Shown here one piece after another: positions 26,593 through 34,983 of a DNA stretch of 64,000 bases (position 1 is the stretch's first letter; each line of letters starts with the position of its first letter). The stretch is from NCBI GenBank assembly GCA_016191845.1, contig JACPVF010000005.1:124001-188000 (forward strand), written 5' to 3'. Both the position numbers and the translations under genes were made by a program. Below the pieces are notes generated by a model. That model did not search any database, was not told the origin of the DNA, and saw only the letters and a list, made by a program, of their open reading frames with translations. This DNA comes from Chloroflexota bacterium (lineage in GTDB: Bacteria > Chloroflexota > Anaerolineae > Anaerolineales > Villigracilaceae).

Positions 26593-27366
26593 CTAAATCG
26601 CCCTGCTTGCGATCCATTCCATGCAGTAGTCTGCGACCTCTTCCCAATTCTTTTGTCCCAGTAAAAAGTGATTGCGTCCTTCAAATTCTTTGAAATCAGT
26701 CACAGAAGATCTGGATTTATATCTTTTGAGGTTGGTTTTATTTAATGCGGGAGGAATGACATTGTCATTTCCACCGGAGATGAACAATAGCGGTGCGTGT
26801 TCCTTGTTGAAATCCACTTTGCCAACAGAGGTTAGGGACTGGCGTGGAATGGCGCGCGATTCAGGTATAACATACTTTTCAAAAGCGGCACGCTGTTCAT
26901 TTAACGGCATGCCATTGACAAAAACATATTGAAAGCGTTCAAACGTCATAATGACCGGCGAATTTGGATTCGCAAACGGAGTAACATGCCCCCAGTTGGC
27001 TTTAAGGAAGGAAAACTTTGTTGTGAAGACACCTGCCGGGGGAGCAGATTCAACTGCAATCGAAGCAGAAGCGAGACCGCGGTTTTGTAATATCTGAGCG
27101 ATGAGCCCGCCCATTGAGTGACCGATCAGAATGGGCTTCTCGTCCAGGTTGCGGATAATATTAGTCATGTGGTCTAAGATGGCAGAAAGATTGAGCTTAC
27201 TTAATTGGGGGTCAGGGGTTTGTAAGTCTTTTACAGTTTTATCCCTGCCCGGCCATGCGGGTGCCAACGTGCGGTACCCCTTTGCTTGAAATCGCTCTGT
27301 CCATTGTTCCCAGCAAAGCGGAGTCATATACATTCCATGAATAAAGACAACAGTTTTTGTGCTCAT
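26593..27366 (-). CDS. Alpha/beta-hydrolase
   Basis: The 257-residue protein is a typical alpha/beta-hydrolase: oxyanion segment FIHGMYMTPLCW, nucleophile elbow GHSMGG (Ser about 84), acid in SGGNDNVIPP and His in GRNHFLLG. There is no signal peptide, so it is cytoplasmic. The substrate is unknown; esterases, lactonases and haloperoxidase-like hydrolases share these marks. It lies downstream of the MmyB-like regulator in the same direction with a 71-base gap, and GGAGAAA precedes its ATG. Slightly lower GC than the neighbours is noticeable. Confidence 0.85.
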   Translation of the reverse strand: MSTKTVVFIHGMYMTPLCWEQWTERFQAKGYRTLAPAWPGRDKTVKDLQTPDPQLSKLNLSAILDHMTNIIRNLDEKPILIGHSMGGLIAQILQNRGLASASIAVESAPPAGVFTTKFSFLKANWGHVTPFANPNSPVIMTFERFQYVFVNGMPLNEQRAAFEKYVIPESRAIPRQSLTSVGKVDFNKEHAPLLFISGGNDNVIPPALNKTNLKRYKSRSSVTDFKEFEGRNHFLLGQKNWEEVADYCMEWIASRAI

Positions 27367-27437
27367 AAGTTTCTCCTTTTTTTGATTGCAAGTTTACGGT
27401 CTGTGGGGGAAATCTCATAGGACAAAATGTCCTGCGG

Positions 27438-28376
27438 CTACGGGAACGGTACACCAATCTTTTTGAATACCCCCTGGCTTTCGTAATCAGCGGGCAGGAA
27501 GGCGACGATCTGCGGGAATTGAAATTGGAAATATCCGACGGAGATCAACAACGGGCGGATCCACGCGCGCTGAGGACTGGTCTGCTGAAACGAGACAATA
27601 GTATCCACTCTGACAGCGGGTTGTTGGCCCTGTACGCTTGCATCGGTTTCAAAATCCAGGTTTGCGTTGACAGTCTTCCAATGTTTTTCAAACTCGGGCA
27701 ATTGCATTAGTTGGGAGACGATGTCTTGATACCATGATTCAAATTGATACAAAGTGTTCGCAGATTTAAAACCATAAATGGTTTGGCGCGCCATACGAGT
27801 CCATGAACCGCGGTTTTGAATGAGACGCGGATACAGCGGCAATTGCGGGTCGAACAATAGATTCAAAATATTCATCTGCTCTGGTGCAATGGATGTCAGT
27901 TGCTCAGGCGTGACCCCGTACAGTCGAATCAAATGATCATTGAAGTAGTGGATGTGCCAGTCTCGGTTGATAATCATGGCGGGCATGGCAAGGTTTTGCG
28001 CCACTGAAATCGCGACCTGCAAAACAGCATCCAGCGAATCACCGCTCAAGTAGGATGTGATTGGAGCAAGTTCGGCGGCCACCAACAAGCGGTTACGCTC
28101 GTCCAAATTGCAATTCAAATAATCTGCGATCTCCATCACCGTCTCGCGGCGCGGCGGACGGGTGATGCGTCCATTGCGCATTTGTTTGTAACTGCTGTAA
28201 ACGCGGTACTCCAACTCCGTGCGTGTCCACGAGCGAAGCCCCCAATCATCCTCGCGCCATGATACAGCAGAACGATTTGACCCAACGGCTTCACGTCGGC
28301 GCTGTGCCAATAACTCCTCGACAACTCCGACAAAATCACGACATGCAGGATGGACGACATCTGGAATAGTGGTCAT
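27438..28376 (-). CDS. MmyB-like transcriptional regulator (HTH plus PAS-like ligand domain)
   Basis: The 312-residue protein has a helix-turn-helix-like N-terminus (about residues 50-105, EYRVYSSYKQMRNGRITRPP and IADYLNCNLDERNRLL), followed by an MmyB-type ligand-binding domain with PAS-like character (AMIINRDWHIHYFNDHLIRLYG). In MmyB-family regulators this domain binds a hydrophobic ligand. It is divergent from the D-amino-acid dehydrogenase gene and may control it, or the hydrolase behind it; both are inferences. TATACT (28385-28390) lies only eight bases before the ATG, with no ribosome site, so the mRNA may be leaderless. Confidence 0.8.
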   Translation of the reverse strand: MTTIPDVVHPACRDFVGVVEELLAQRRREAVGSNRSAVSWREDDWGLRSWTRTELEYRVYSSYKQMRNGRITRPPRRETVMEIADYLNCNLDERNRLLVAAELAPITSYLSGDSLDAVLQVAISVAQNLAMPAMIINRDWHIHYFNDHLIRLYGVTPEQLTSIAPEQMNILNLLFDPQLPLYPRLIQNRGSWTRMARQTIYGFKSANTLYQFESWYQDIVSQLMQLPEFEKHWKTVNANLDFETDASVQGQQPAVRVDTIVSFQQTSPQRAWIRPLLISVGYFQFQFPQIVAFLPADYESQGVFKKIGVPFP

Positions 28377-28384
28377 GGTTGAAA

Positions 28385-28390
28385 AGTATA
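28385..28390 (-). promoter_or_regulatory. -10 hexamer for a leaderless regulator mRNA
   Basis: TATACT on the minus strand ends eight bases before the start codon of the MmyB-like gene. No clear -35 is present. Confidence 0.4.
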
Positions 28391-28521
28391 CCCTTCACGG
28401 GCATTCTATGGCATATCCGTTTCCCCCGCTGAACCACTGTATAATTTCGGAAGCAGCTCATTTAGATGGCAAACCATACTGACTTTTGACTCTTCCTCAT
28501 CAAAGGCTTTGCGGAGACTCC

Positions 28522-29772
28522 ATGAATTCAAAACATGACGTGCTTATCATCGGCGGCGGTTCGATCGGGTTGAACTGTGCCTACTACCTTCTCAAAGCGG
28601 GGCGGAGAGTCACCATCGTGGACGCAAAAGAGATCGGCAAGGGCAGCTCCTCGGGCAACGCGGGGCACATCGTGCCGAGTCACATCATTCCGTTGGCTGC
28701 ACCTGGGATCGTGCCCACCGCCCTCAAGTGGATGCTCGACCCGCAGAACACGCCCTTCGGTATGAAGATCAGCCTGGAGCCGAGTTACATTTCCTGGCTG
28801 CTGCAATTCGTCTTTGCGTGCACCGACGCCAACGTGCAGCGCGGCATCCCGCCGCTGAATAGTCTCGGCCAGTTGAGCGCGCGCAACTTCGCGCAGATGA
28901 TCGCCGAGGAGCATTTCGATTGCCACTATCGCGAGAAGGGATTGCTCTTCCTCTACAAATCTGCCGAAGCCTTTGCGGGCGGACGTCACGAAGCCGAGGA
29001 GATGAGCAAGCACGGCATCCCCACCGATGTGCTGGACCAGGCTGCTGTCCATGTGCGCGAACCGATGGCGCGCGCCGACGTGGTGGGCGGGGTCCATTTC
29101 ACAGGCGATTCCTTCCTGGACCCCGCGCGCTTTCTGCAACTGCTGAGGGAGCGCGTCCTCGCACTGGGCGCGGAGTTGCACGAGCATACGCCCGTCACAG
29201 GCTTCGATGTGGCCGATGGAAAAATCCGCGCGGTGAAGACCAGCGCGGGCGACTTTGAAGCAGACGAGGTCATCCTGGCGGCGGGTGCCTGGAGCGCAGG
29301 CGTGGCGCGCGACCTGCGTCTGAACATTCCCGTCCAGCCTGCGCGTGGATTCAGCCTGACCCTATCCGCAACGACGCAGATGCCTGCTCAGGCGCTGCTG
29401 TTGGGCGAGCGCCGCGTGGCCGTCACGCCGATGGGCGGCCTGCTGCGTTTCACGGGCCGACTCGAAGTCGGCCAGTTCGGCACTCAGCCCGAGCTACGCT
29501 GGATCCGTCAGATCGAGGCGGCGGTGCGTGAGTACATCCAGCTCGACGATAAACTTGATATCAAGGAGACCTGGGCGGGGTTACGCCCCACCACGCCTGA
29601 CGGGATGCCGATCATCGGCCGCTCGTCGCGTTATCAGAACCTGCTCCTTGCCACGGGCCACGCCATGCTGGGACTGTCGCTCGGGCCGGGCACGGGCCAG
29701 GTCGTGGCGGATCTGCTCACAGGGCGGAAGCCCGCTTTTGACCTGAATCCGCTCAGGGTGGAGCGGTTTTAA
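28522..29772 (+). CDS. FAD-dependent D-amino-acid dehydrogenase family protein (probable D-hydroxyproline dehydrogenase)
   Basis: The 416-residue DadA-like flavoprotein starts with the Rossmann motif VLIIGGGSIGLNCAYYL, has the DadA phrase SSSGNAGHIVPSH, and closes with WAGLRPTTPDGMPIIGRS and GHAMLGLSLGPGTGQVVADL. The family oxidises D-amino acids, sarcosine or D-hydroxyproline to imino acids. With the epimerase and DapA-like lyase at 24651-26549 it most likely oxidises cis-4-hydroxy-D-proline to the pyrroline. The electron acceptor is unknown. The ATG at 28522 has GGAG nine bases upstream and aligns with the family N-terminus; an upstream start would add 12 unlikely residues. Confidence 0.85.
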   Translation: MNSKHDVLIIGGGSIGLNCAYYLLKAGRRVTIVDAKEIGKGSSSGNAGHIVPSHIIPLAAPGIVPTALKWMLDPQNTPFGMKISLEPSYISWLLQFVFACTDANVQRGIPPLNSLGQLSARNFAQMIAEEHFDCHYREKGLLFLYKSAEAFAGGRHEAEEMSKHGIPTDVLDQAAVHVREPMARADVVGGVHFTGDSFLDPARFLQLLRERVLALGAELHEHTPVTGFDVADGKIRAVKTSAGDFEADEVILAAGAWSAGVARDLRLNIPVQPARGFSLTLSATTQMPAQALLLGERRVAVTPMGGLLRFTGRLEVGQFGTQPELRWIRQIEAAVREYIQLDDKLDIKETWAGLRPTTPDGMPIIGRSSRYQNLLLATGHAMLGLSLGPGTGQVVADLLTGRKPAFDLNPLRVERF

Positions 29773-29789
29773 ATCCAAAACTGCACTGT

Positions 29790-29842
29790 AAAAAATGGGA
29801 AGCTGGGCTGTATAATCGCCTCCAGCACTGCTTCCCATTTTT
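29790..29842 (+). terminator. Terminator after the DadA-like gene containing a nested -10
   Basis: AAAAATGGGAAGC (from 29791) pairs with GCTTCCCATTTTT (29830-29842) across a 26-base loop. The loop contains TATAAT (29811-29816), a plausible -10 for the Nudix operon that follows, so the hairpin would both end one transcript and insulate the next. Confidence 0.7.
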
Positions 29843-29858
29843 GATTCAGTGGAGAATT

Positions 29859-30395
29859 ATGACCATCATCCCGTGGAAGATCCTTGAATCGCAATATTTT
29901 CGCCCGCGCTTTCGCACCGACAAGGTCGAGTTGCCGAACGGAAAGGTCTTCGAGCCGACCATTTTTGAGTTCCGCTCGTGGGCCAATGTCATGGCGTTGA
30001 CACATGATAACGAGGTGGTACTCGTGCGCCAGTATCGTCACGGCGTGCAAGAGGTGCTGTACGAATTCCCTGGTGGGGTGGTGGAAGATGGCGAGCAGCC
30101 CATGGATGGCGTGCGGCGCGAACTGCTCGAAGAGACGGGCTACACCGCCGCCAAATTCATTCAGGTCGGCAAGCTGTATCCCAATCCCGCCATTCAGACC
30201 AATAGTCTGCATTTCTTCCTCGCGCTGGATGCCGAGAAGACGGGCATTCAACATCTCGACGAGGCCGAGGACATCGAAGTCCATCTCGTGCCGCTGGAGG
30301 AACTCATTGCCATGTCGCGGCGCGGAGAGTTCCTGCACGCGCTGCAAGTGGCGGGGCTGTATCAGGCCTTGCTCCATCTAGACCGCATCCACTGA
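29859..30395 (+). CDS. Nudix hydrolase, ADP-ribose pyrophosphatase type
   Basis: The 178-residue protein carries a complete Nudix box (G-x5-E-x7-REL-x-EETGY: GGVVEDGE, then RRELLEETGY), binding the metal for pyrophosphate hydrolysis. VLVRQYRHGVQEVLYEFPGG just before it is typical of ADP-ribose/GDP-mannose pyrophosphatases. The stop codon overlaps the ATG of the heparinase-like gene by one base (TGATG), so translation is coupled. In this cluster a nucleotide-sugar substrate is a reasonable guess. GGAG precedes the ATG at 29859. Confidence 0.88.
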   Translation: MTIIPWKILESQYFRPRFRTDKVELPNGKVFEPTIFEFRSWANVMALTHDNEVVLVRQYRHGVQEVLYEFPGGVVEDGEQPMDGVRRELLEETGYTAAKFIQVGKLYPNPAIQTNSLHFFLALDAEKTGIQHLDEAEDIEVHLVPLEELIAMSRRGEFLHALQVAGLYQALLHLDRIH

Positions 30396-32371
30396 TGGCT
30401 TCGCGAATCTCCGTTGCCCTGAAATACTTGCGTCAGTTCGGCCCGCGTCCGCTGGCCTTGCTGGCGTTGTATAAGTTTGGGCTATGGACGGGACATTATC
30501 GGCGCGTTACACCGATGCTGGATGCCCGGTCCCCGAATCTCCAATTATCCACTATCGATTTTCTCTTTCCTCTTCCAGCCCGCGATCAACTCGCCGCCAC
30601 CCTCGGCTCTGACGGCCAGTCCGCGCTCCTCGCCGAAGCAGATGAGATCGTCGCGGGAAAATTCCGCAGGTTCGGCGACGAGCTGGCTGAGATCGATCTC
30701 ACTCTCCCTCAGCCACTTCATCACTGGACAACCTACGAGTCCAACCACGAACTACTTTCTACTTTCCACTTTTTACACAACGACATCAAATTTCTCTGGG
30801 AACCCGCCCGCTTTGGCTGGGCGTTTGTCCTGGGGCGCGCGTATCATCTCACGCAAGATGCAAAATATGCCGAGGCCTTCTGGAAATATTTTGGGACCTT
30901 TACTACATCCAGCCCCGCCAACCTCGGCCCGCACTGGATGAACGGACAGGAGGTGGCCGTCCGCTTGATGGCGTTGATCTGGGCAGCGCAGGTCTTTGAT
31001 ACGCAGGATGAAAAACGCAAAGCGAGTCTTGCCACGTCGATTGTGCGGCACGCAGCGCGCATCCCGCCCACACTGGTCTACGCCCAGTCGCAGAATAACA
31101 ATCACCTTGTCACCGAAGCGGCGGCGCTATACGTGGCAGGCCGAACATTAAAGAATCGCCAGTGGCGTGACCTCGGCTGGAAGTGGCTCAACTGGGCCTT
31201 TCAGAGTCAGATCAGCGGCTACGGCGAATACATCCAGCATTCCACCAATTATCAGCGCGTAATGCTGCAGGCTGCGCTGTTGGCCGAAGCGGTTCGGGAT
31301 GAGGATTGGCCGAGTGCCACAAAGCAGGCGCTTGGTCGCACGACGCATTTCCTGTTCTCGATGCTGGATTCCGCTTCGGGGCGGGTACCGAATCTGGGGT
31401 CCAATGACGGGGCCTTGATCCTGCCCCTCAGCCTGGCTCCGTTTAACGATTTCCGCCCCACGGTGCAGGCCGCCGCGCGCGCCTTCCTCAAGACGCAGAT
31501 GCCTCCAGGCGTGTGGGATGAGATGTCGCTCTGGCTGGGACTTGCGCCCGCGCAAAAGACCTACACCCCCGAGCATTACATGACCGACAACCTGCGTGGA
31601 CCCAACTCGTGGGCTTATCTGCGCGCCTCTCGCTTTGCCTCGCGCCTCTCGCACATGGACCAGTTGCACCTCGACCTGTGGTGGCGCGGGCTGAACATCG
31701 CGCAGGATGCGGGCACGTACCTGTACAACGCGCCTGCTCCGTGGGACAACGCGCTGGTCACCACGCGGGTACACAACACCGTGACAGTCGATGGCCGTGA
31801 CCAGATGACGCGCGCGGGCCGCTTCATGGTGCTCGATTGGGCTAATGCGTATTTAAAAAATGAGATCGCTTCAGACGAGAACGTGCTGGGGCGCGCGAAG
31901 GCCGCCTTCAAAGGGTATCGCGATGTGAAGCATGAACGCACCGTGAGCGTCTTCCGCGATGAGCGCTGGACCGTGTTCGACCAATTCAGTCCCATGCCTG
32001 GACGCTCAGCGTTGCACACCTATCGCATCCAGTGGCTGTTGCCCGATTGGAAATGGGAGGTCGCTGCGATCCCTGAGGGTGTGGAGGGTATTGGCTATGA
32101 CCTGCGCCTTCTCTCCCCGCATGGCTGGCTGACCGTACGCCTGTGGGCGAATGATTTCTTCGCTGCCACACACGATGATAAATTCTCGGCGGGATTGGTG
32201 CGTACGGGCGAACGACTGTGGGGCAACGCGGACGTTTCCGTGGTGGACGGTTGGGTGTCCACGACCTACGGAAAAAAGGAACCCGCTTTGTCATTTTCCA
32301 TGACGGGTGCTTCGCGGAACATTGCGGGCTTTTTGACCGAATTTATATTCCCACGGGAGGGAGAAACATGA
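30395..32371 (+). CDS. Heparinase II/III-like polysaccharide lyase family protein
   Basis: The 658-residue protein has the alpha/alpha-toroid N-terminal half of heparinase II/III proteins (NDIKFLWEPARFGWAF, YAEAFWKYF, SQNNNHLVTEAAALYVAGR, SGYGEYIQHSTNYQRV) and a C-terminal beta-sandwich (HLDLWWRGLNIAQDAGTYLY, RVHNTVTVDG). No signal peptide is evident, and homologues in glycan operons are often cytoplasmic or of unclear localisation. It is translationally coupled to Nudix genes on both sides. Residues near 120 are encoded by DNA (30761-30775) identical over 15 bases to the leader at 24625-24639. A lyase or glycan-modifying role is inferred. Confidence 0.85.
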   Translation: MASRISVALKYLRQFGPRPLALLALYKFGLWTGHYRRVTPMLDARSPNLQLSTIDFLFPLPARDQLAATLGSDGQSALLAEADEIVAGKFRRFGDELAEIDLTLPQPLHHWTTYESNHELLSTFHFLHNDIKFLWEPARFGWAFVLGRAYHLTQDAKYAEAFWKYFGTFTTSSPANLGPHWMNGQEVAVRLMALIWAAQVFDTQDEKRKASLATSIVRHAARIPPTLVYAQSQNNNHLVTEAAALYVAGRTLKNRQWRDLGWKWLNWAFQSQISGYGEYIQHSTNYQRVMLQAALLAEAVRDEDWPSATKQALGRTTHFLFSMLDSASGRVPNLGSNDGALILPLSLAPFNDFRPTVQAAARAFLKTQMPPGVWDEMSLWLGLAPAQKTYTPEHYMTDNLRGPNSWAYLRASRFASRLSHMDQLHLDLWWRGLNIAQDAGTYLYNAPAPWDNALVTTRVHNTVTVDGRDQMTRAGRFMVLDWANAYLKNEIASDENVLGRAKAAFKGYRDVKHERTVSVFRDERWTVFDQFSPMPGRSALHTYRIQWLLPDWKWEVAAIPEGVEGIGYDLRLLSPHGWLTVRLWANDFFAATHDDKFSAGLVRTGERLWGNADVSVVDGWVSTTYGKKEPALSFSMTGASRNIAGFLTEFIFPREGET

Positions 32372-32814
32372 GAATCCGTGCTGTAGCCATCTTGATCGAA
32401 GACGACAAGGTCGCCGTGATCGAACGTCATCGCCTGGGACGGCATTATTTCACCTTCCCAGGCGGCGGCGTGGATCAGGGTGAAACAGTCGAACAGGCCG
32501 TTATCCGCGAAGTGGAGGAAGAACTTGGTCTGCGCGTAGGCATTGACCGCAAGGTAGCTGAGATCTGGTTTCGCGGCAATCGCCAGGAATATTTTTTGGT
32601 TCACAAAATCGACGGCGAGTTTGGCACAGGTACAGGCGAAGAGTACACCCGCTCCGCCCTGGACGATCCGAACGTTGGCACGTATCTGCCAATGTGGATG
32701 CCGATCTCCGAAACGTTCAACCAGCCGCTGGTGCCCACTGAGATGGTGATACTGCTGGTCAAATCCCACCCCGATGCCTGGCCCGAGAAGCCAGTTATAA
32801 TCTTCGAACAATAG
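32368..32814 (+). CDS. Nudix hydrolase (second, MutT-like)
   Basis: The 148-residue protein begins MRIRAVAILIEDDKVAVIER and has a full Nudix box (GGGVDQGETVEQAVIREVEEELGL). It starts inside the last codons of the heparinase-like gene (ATGA overlap at 32368-32371) with GGAGGG upstream, so it belongs to the same operon. It is unlike the first Nudix protein in sequence and length and is closer to the short MutT/ADP-ribose-like group; the substrate is unknown. Confidence 0.87.
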   Translation: MRIRAVAILIEDDKVAVIERHRLGRHYFTFPGGGVDQGETVEQAVIREVEEELGLRVGIDRKVAEIWFRGNRQEYFLVHKIDGEFGTGTGEEYTRSALDDPNVGTYLPMWMPISETFNQPLVPTEMVILLVKSHPDAWPEKPVIIFEQ

Positions 32815-32824
32815 AAATAAAATG

Positions 32825-32952
32825 ATGTCATTGCAAGGGCGATGTCCTTTTGTCCGAAGCAATCTCCCAATTACGTGAGATTGCTCACCTGTATTGCACC
32901 GAACGCAGTGTAGTGCAGGTGTCATCGGCCCATGGCCTCCTCGCAATGACAT
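32825..32952. mobile_element. Non-coding palindromic element (MITE/REP-like) with terminal inverted repeats
   Basis: The 128-base element begins ATGTCATTGCAAGG and ends CCTCGCAATGACAT, inverted copies differing at one base. Internally CGAAGCAATCTCCC and GTGAGATTGCTCACC form a second complementary pair. The GTCATTGC...GCAATGAC frame with CGAAGCAATCTC is a pattern widely scattered through bacterial intergenic DNA. It lies between the second Nudix gene and the glycosyltransferase and has no ORF. Confidence 0.7.
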
Positions 32953-32960
32953 GAGTTAAT

Positions 32961-34226
32961 ATGCATATCCTCATCGTTCATCAAGCTTTCGCTTCCATCA
33001 ACGAACCAGGCGGTACGCGCCACCACGAGTTGGCGCAGGTTCTTACCGCGCGCGGTCACCGCGTGACGGTCATTGCGTCGCCTGTCAGTTATCTCACGGG
33101 GACCTCTCTCCATCTCCCTCCATTTTCGGAGAAAATTGAGGGAGAGAAAGAGGGGAGGGCTCTTACGATCTTGCGTGCCGCCGTGTACGACGCCCATCAC
33201 AAATCCTTCCTCCACCGCGTGCTGGCGTTCCTCTCGTTCATGGTTTCCTCGTTCTGGATCGGGCTGGGTGTCAAGAACGTGGATGTGGTGTGGGGCACGT
33301 CGCCGCCGATCTTTCAGGGAGTCACGGCCTGGATTCTGGCGCGACTCAAAGGTGCGAAGTTCCTGTTCGAGGTCCGCGACCTGTGGCCGCGTTTTGCCAT
33401 CGCCGTGGGCGTGCTGCGCAACTATTGGTTGATCCGTGCCTCAGAGTGGTTGGAACGTACGCTCTATCGCTCCGCCGATCGGGTGATGGTCAACAGCCCT
33501 GCATATGTGAGCTATGTGCAAGGTGTCGCCCTGAGTGGAGGCTGGAAGCCGAAGTCGAAGGGCTGGAACGTGGAGTTGATCCCCAACGGCGCGGACCCGT
33601 CGATGTTCGATCCCGCTGACGATGGCGCAGCCTTCCGCCAGGCACATCACCTCGCTGAGAAGTTTGTGGTCATGTATGCGGGCGCGCACGGCATGTCGAA
33701 CGATCTGGAAGTCGTGCTGGAAGCTGCGCGCCAACTGGCGGAAGATACGTCCGAGGTCGAGATTGTGCTGGTGGGCGACGGCAAGGAGAAGTCCGTGCTG
33801 ATGGCGCGCGCCGCGGCGATGAGCCTGCCCAACGTGACCTTCCTGCCGTCGGTGCCGAAGACGGGCATGGCTGAGGCGCTGGCGGCTGCCGACGCCTGCC
33901 TCGCCATCCTTAAACCGCTTGACGAATACAAGTGGACCTACCCGAACAAGGTCTTCGACTACATGGCGGCGGGACGCCCCGTGGCGCTCGCCATCGACGG
34001 CGTGATTCGCGAGGTGGTCGAAGCCGCGGACTGCGGCCTGTTTGCCACGCCCGGGAATCCGTCTGCGCTGGCGGAGGTTATCCGTCAACTTGCGCAGGAC
34101 CGTGACCACAGCCGTGCCATGGGTCTGCGTGGACGCGCCTACCTCGAAGCGCATTTCAACCGCGAGACGATGGCCGAGAATCTGTTGAAGATGCTGGAAG
34201 CCATGACCGCTGAAAGGAAATCCTGA
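32961..34226 (+). CDS. Family 4-type glycosyltransferase (GT-B)
   Basis: The 421-residue protein is a GT-B glycosyltransferase of the WcaI/WbuB-like group: the N-terminal domain starts MHILIVHQAFASINEPGGTRHHELAQ and the C-terminal domain has the GT1/GT4 signature (MYAGAHGMSNDLEVVLEAA, LVGDGKEK, YPNKVFDYMAAGRPV). It probably transfers a sugar to a lipid-linked intermediate of a surface polysaccharide. The stop overlaps the start of the acetyltransferase gene. Residues about 47-65 (around LHLPPFSEKIEGEKEG) are encoded by a palindromic DNA segment. No ribosome site is visible at the ATG, which follows a MITE-like element by eight bases. Confidence 0.9.
   Translation: MHILIVHQAFASINEPGGTRHHELAQVLTARGHRVTVIASPVSYLTGTSLHLPPFSEKIEGEKEGRALTILRAAVYDAHHKSFLHRVLAFLSFMVSSFWIGLGVKNVDVVWGTSPPIFQGVTAWILARLKGAKFLFEVRDLWPRFAIAVGVLRNYWLIRASEWLERTLYRSADRVMVNSPAYVSYVQGVALSGGWKPKSKGWNVELIPNGADPSMFDPADDGAAFRQAHHLAEKFVVMYAGAHGMSNDLEVVLEAARQLAEDTSEVEIVLVGDGKEKSVLMARAAAMSLPNVTFLPSVPKTGMAEALAAADACLAILKPLDEYKWTYPNKVFDYMAAGRPVALAIDGVIREVVEAADCGLFATPGNPSALAEVIRQLAQDRDHSRAMGLRGRAYLEAHFNRETMAENLLKMLEAMTAERKS
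33103..33155. repeat. Palindromic DNA segment inside the glycosyltransferase gene
   Basis: A 25-base arm (33103-33127) and a 25-base arm (33131-33155) are complementary at about 20 positions around GGA, centred on CCATTTTC/GAAAATTG. It is in frame and encodes a charged loop of about 17 residues. Confidence 0.5.
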
Positions 34227-34888
34227 TGGACAAGATCGTCATCGTTGGTGCCTCGGGCCACGGCAAGGTGGTGGCCGATGTGGTCGAGCGCGATGGAAAA
34301 TTCGCCATCCTCGGTTGGATCGACTCGTATAAGCCTGCAGGCGGAGAGTTCTTCGGCTATCCCGTGTTGGGCGCCGAAGATGCCCTGTTCGACTTATGGC
34401 AGCGACGCGAGATCGTCGGTGGCCTGATCGCCATCGGCGACAATTGGTCACGGGGCCGCATGGTAGAAAAGATCCACTCTCTCGCGGCCGACTTCGTCTT
34501 CGTCACGGCGGTGCATCCCTCGGCGCAGATCGCGCGCGGGGTAAGCATCGGCGTGGGGACGGTCCTCATGGCGGGCGTGGTCGTCAACAGCGACAGCCGC
34601 ATCGGGGCGCATTGCATCCTCAACACCCGCGCCTCGCTCGACCACGATTGTGTCATGGACGATTGCTCCAGCCTTGCGCCTGGGGTCACCACGGGCGGCA
34701 CGGTGACCATCGGCGCGTACAGCGCGGTCTCGCTGGGTGTGAACATCCTGCACGGCAAGACTGTCGGTGCGCATACCGTGGTCGGTGCGGGGGCGTTGGT
34801 GCGCGAGGATCTTCCCGACCATTGTGTGGCCTACGGCGTCCCCGCCCGCGTCATTCGCCGACGGGCAGAAGGGGAGAAGTACTTGTAA
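34226..34888 (+). CDS. NeuD/PglD-type sugar O/N-acyltransferase
   Basis: The 220-residue protein has an N-terminal Rossmann-like PglD_N domain (KIVIVGASGHGKVVADVVE) and a C-terminal left-handed beta-helix of hexapeptide repeats (VHPSAQIARGVSIGVGTVLM, IGAHCILNTRASLDHDCVM; His of the DHD triad is the likely base). It matches acetyl-CoA-dependent sialic acid/bacillosamine-type acetyltransferases. It is coupled to the glycosyltransferase by a one-base stop/start overlap, so it probably acetylates an amino sugar for the same glycan. Confidence 0.9.
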   Translation: MDKIVIVGASGHGKVVADVVERDGKFAILGWIDSYKPAGGEFFGYPVLGAEDALFDLWQRREIVGGLIAIGDNWSRGRMVEKIHSLAADFVFVTAVHPSAQIARGVSIGVGTVLMAGVVVNSDSRIGAHCILNTRASLDHDCVMDDCSSLAPGVTTGGTVTIGAYSAVSLGVNILHGKTVGAHTVVGAGALVREDLPDHCVAYGVPARVIRRRAEGEKYL

Positions 34889-34983
34889 GAATCGCGAATG
34901 GGGGAACCAAATCCTATCTGGCTTCGTCCTCGGGACAAACACAGCCCCACGCCGAAAATCCCTGGCTGTGAAGAGGAGAAGTC

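Noticed and set aside
27390-27402. 13-base word AAGTTTACGGTCT shared with 39508-39520
   Set aside because: The two sites lie in unrelated contexts (a spacer after the MmyB-like gene and upstream of the SLH gene) with no further similarity; probably chance.
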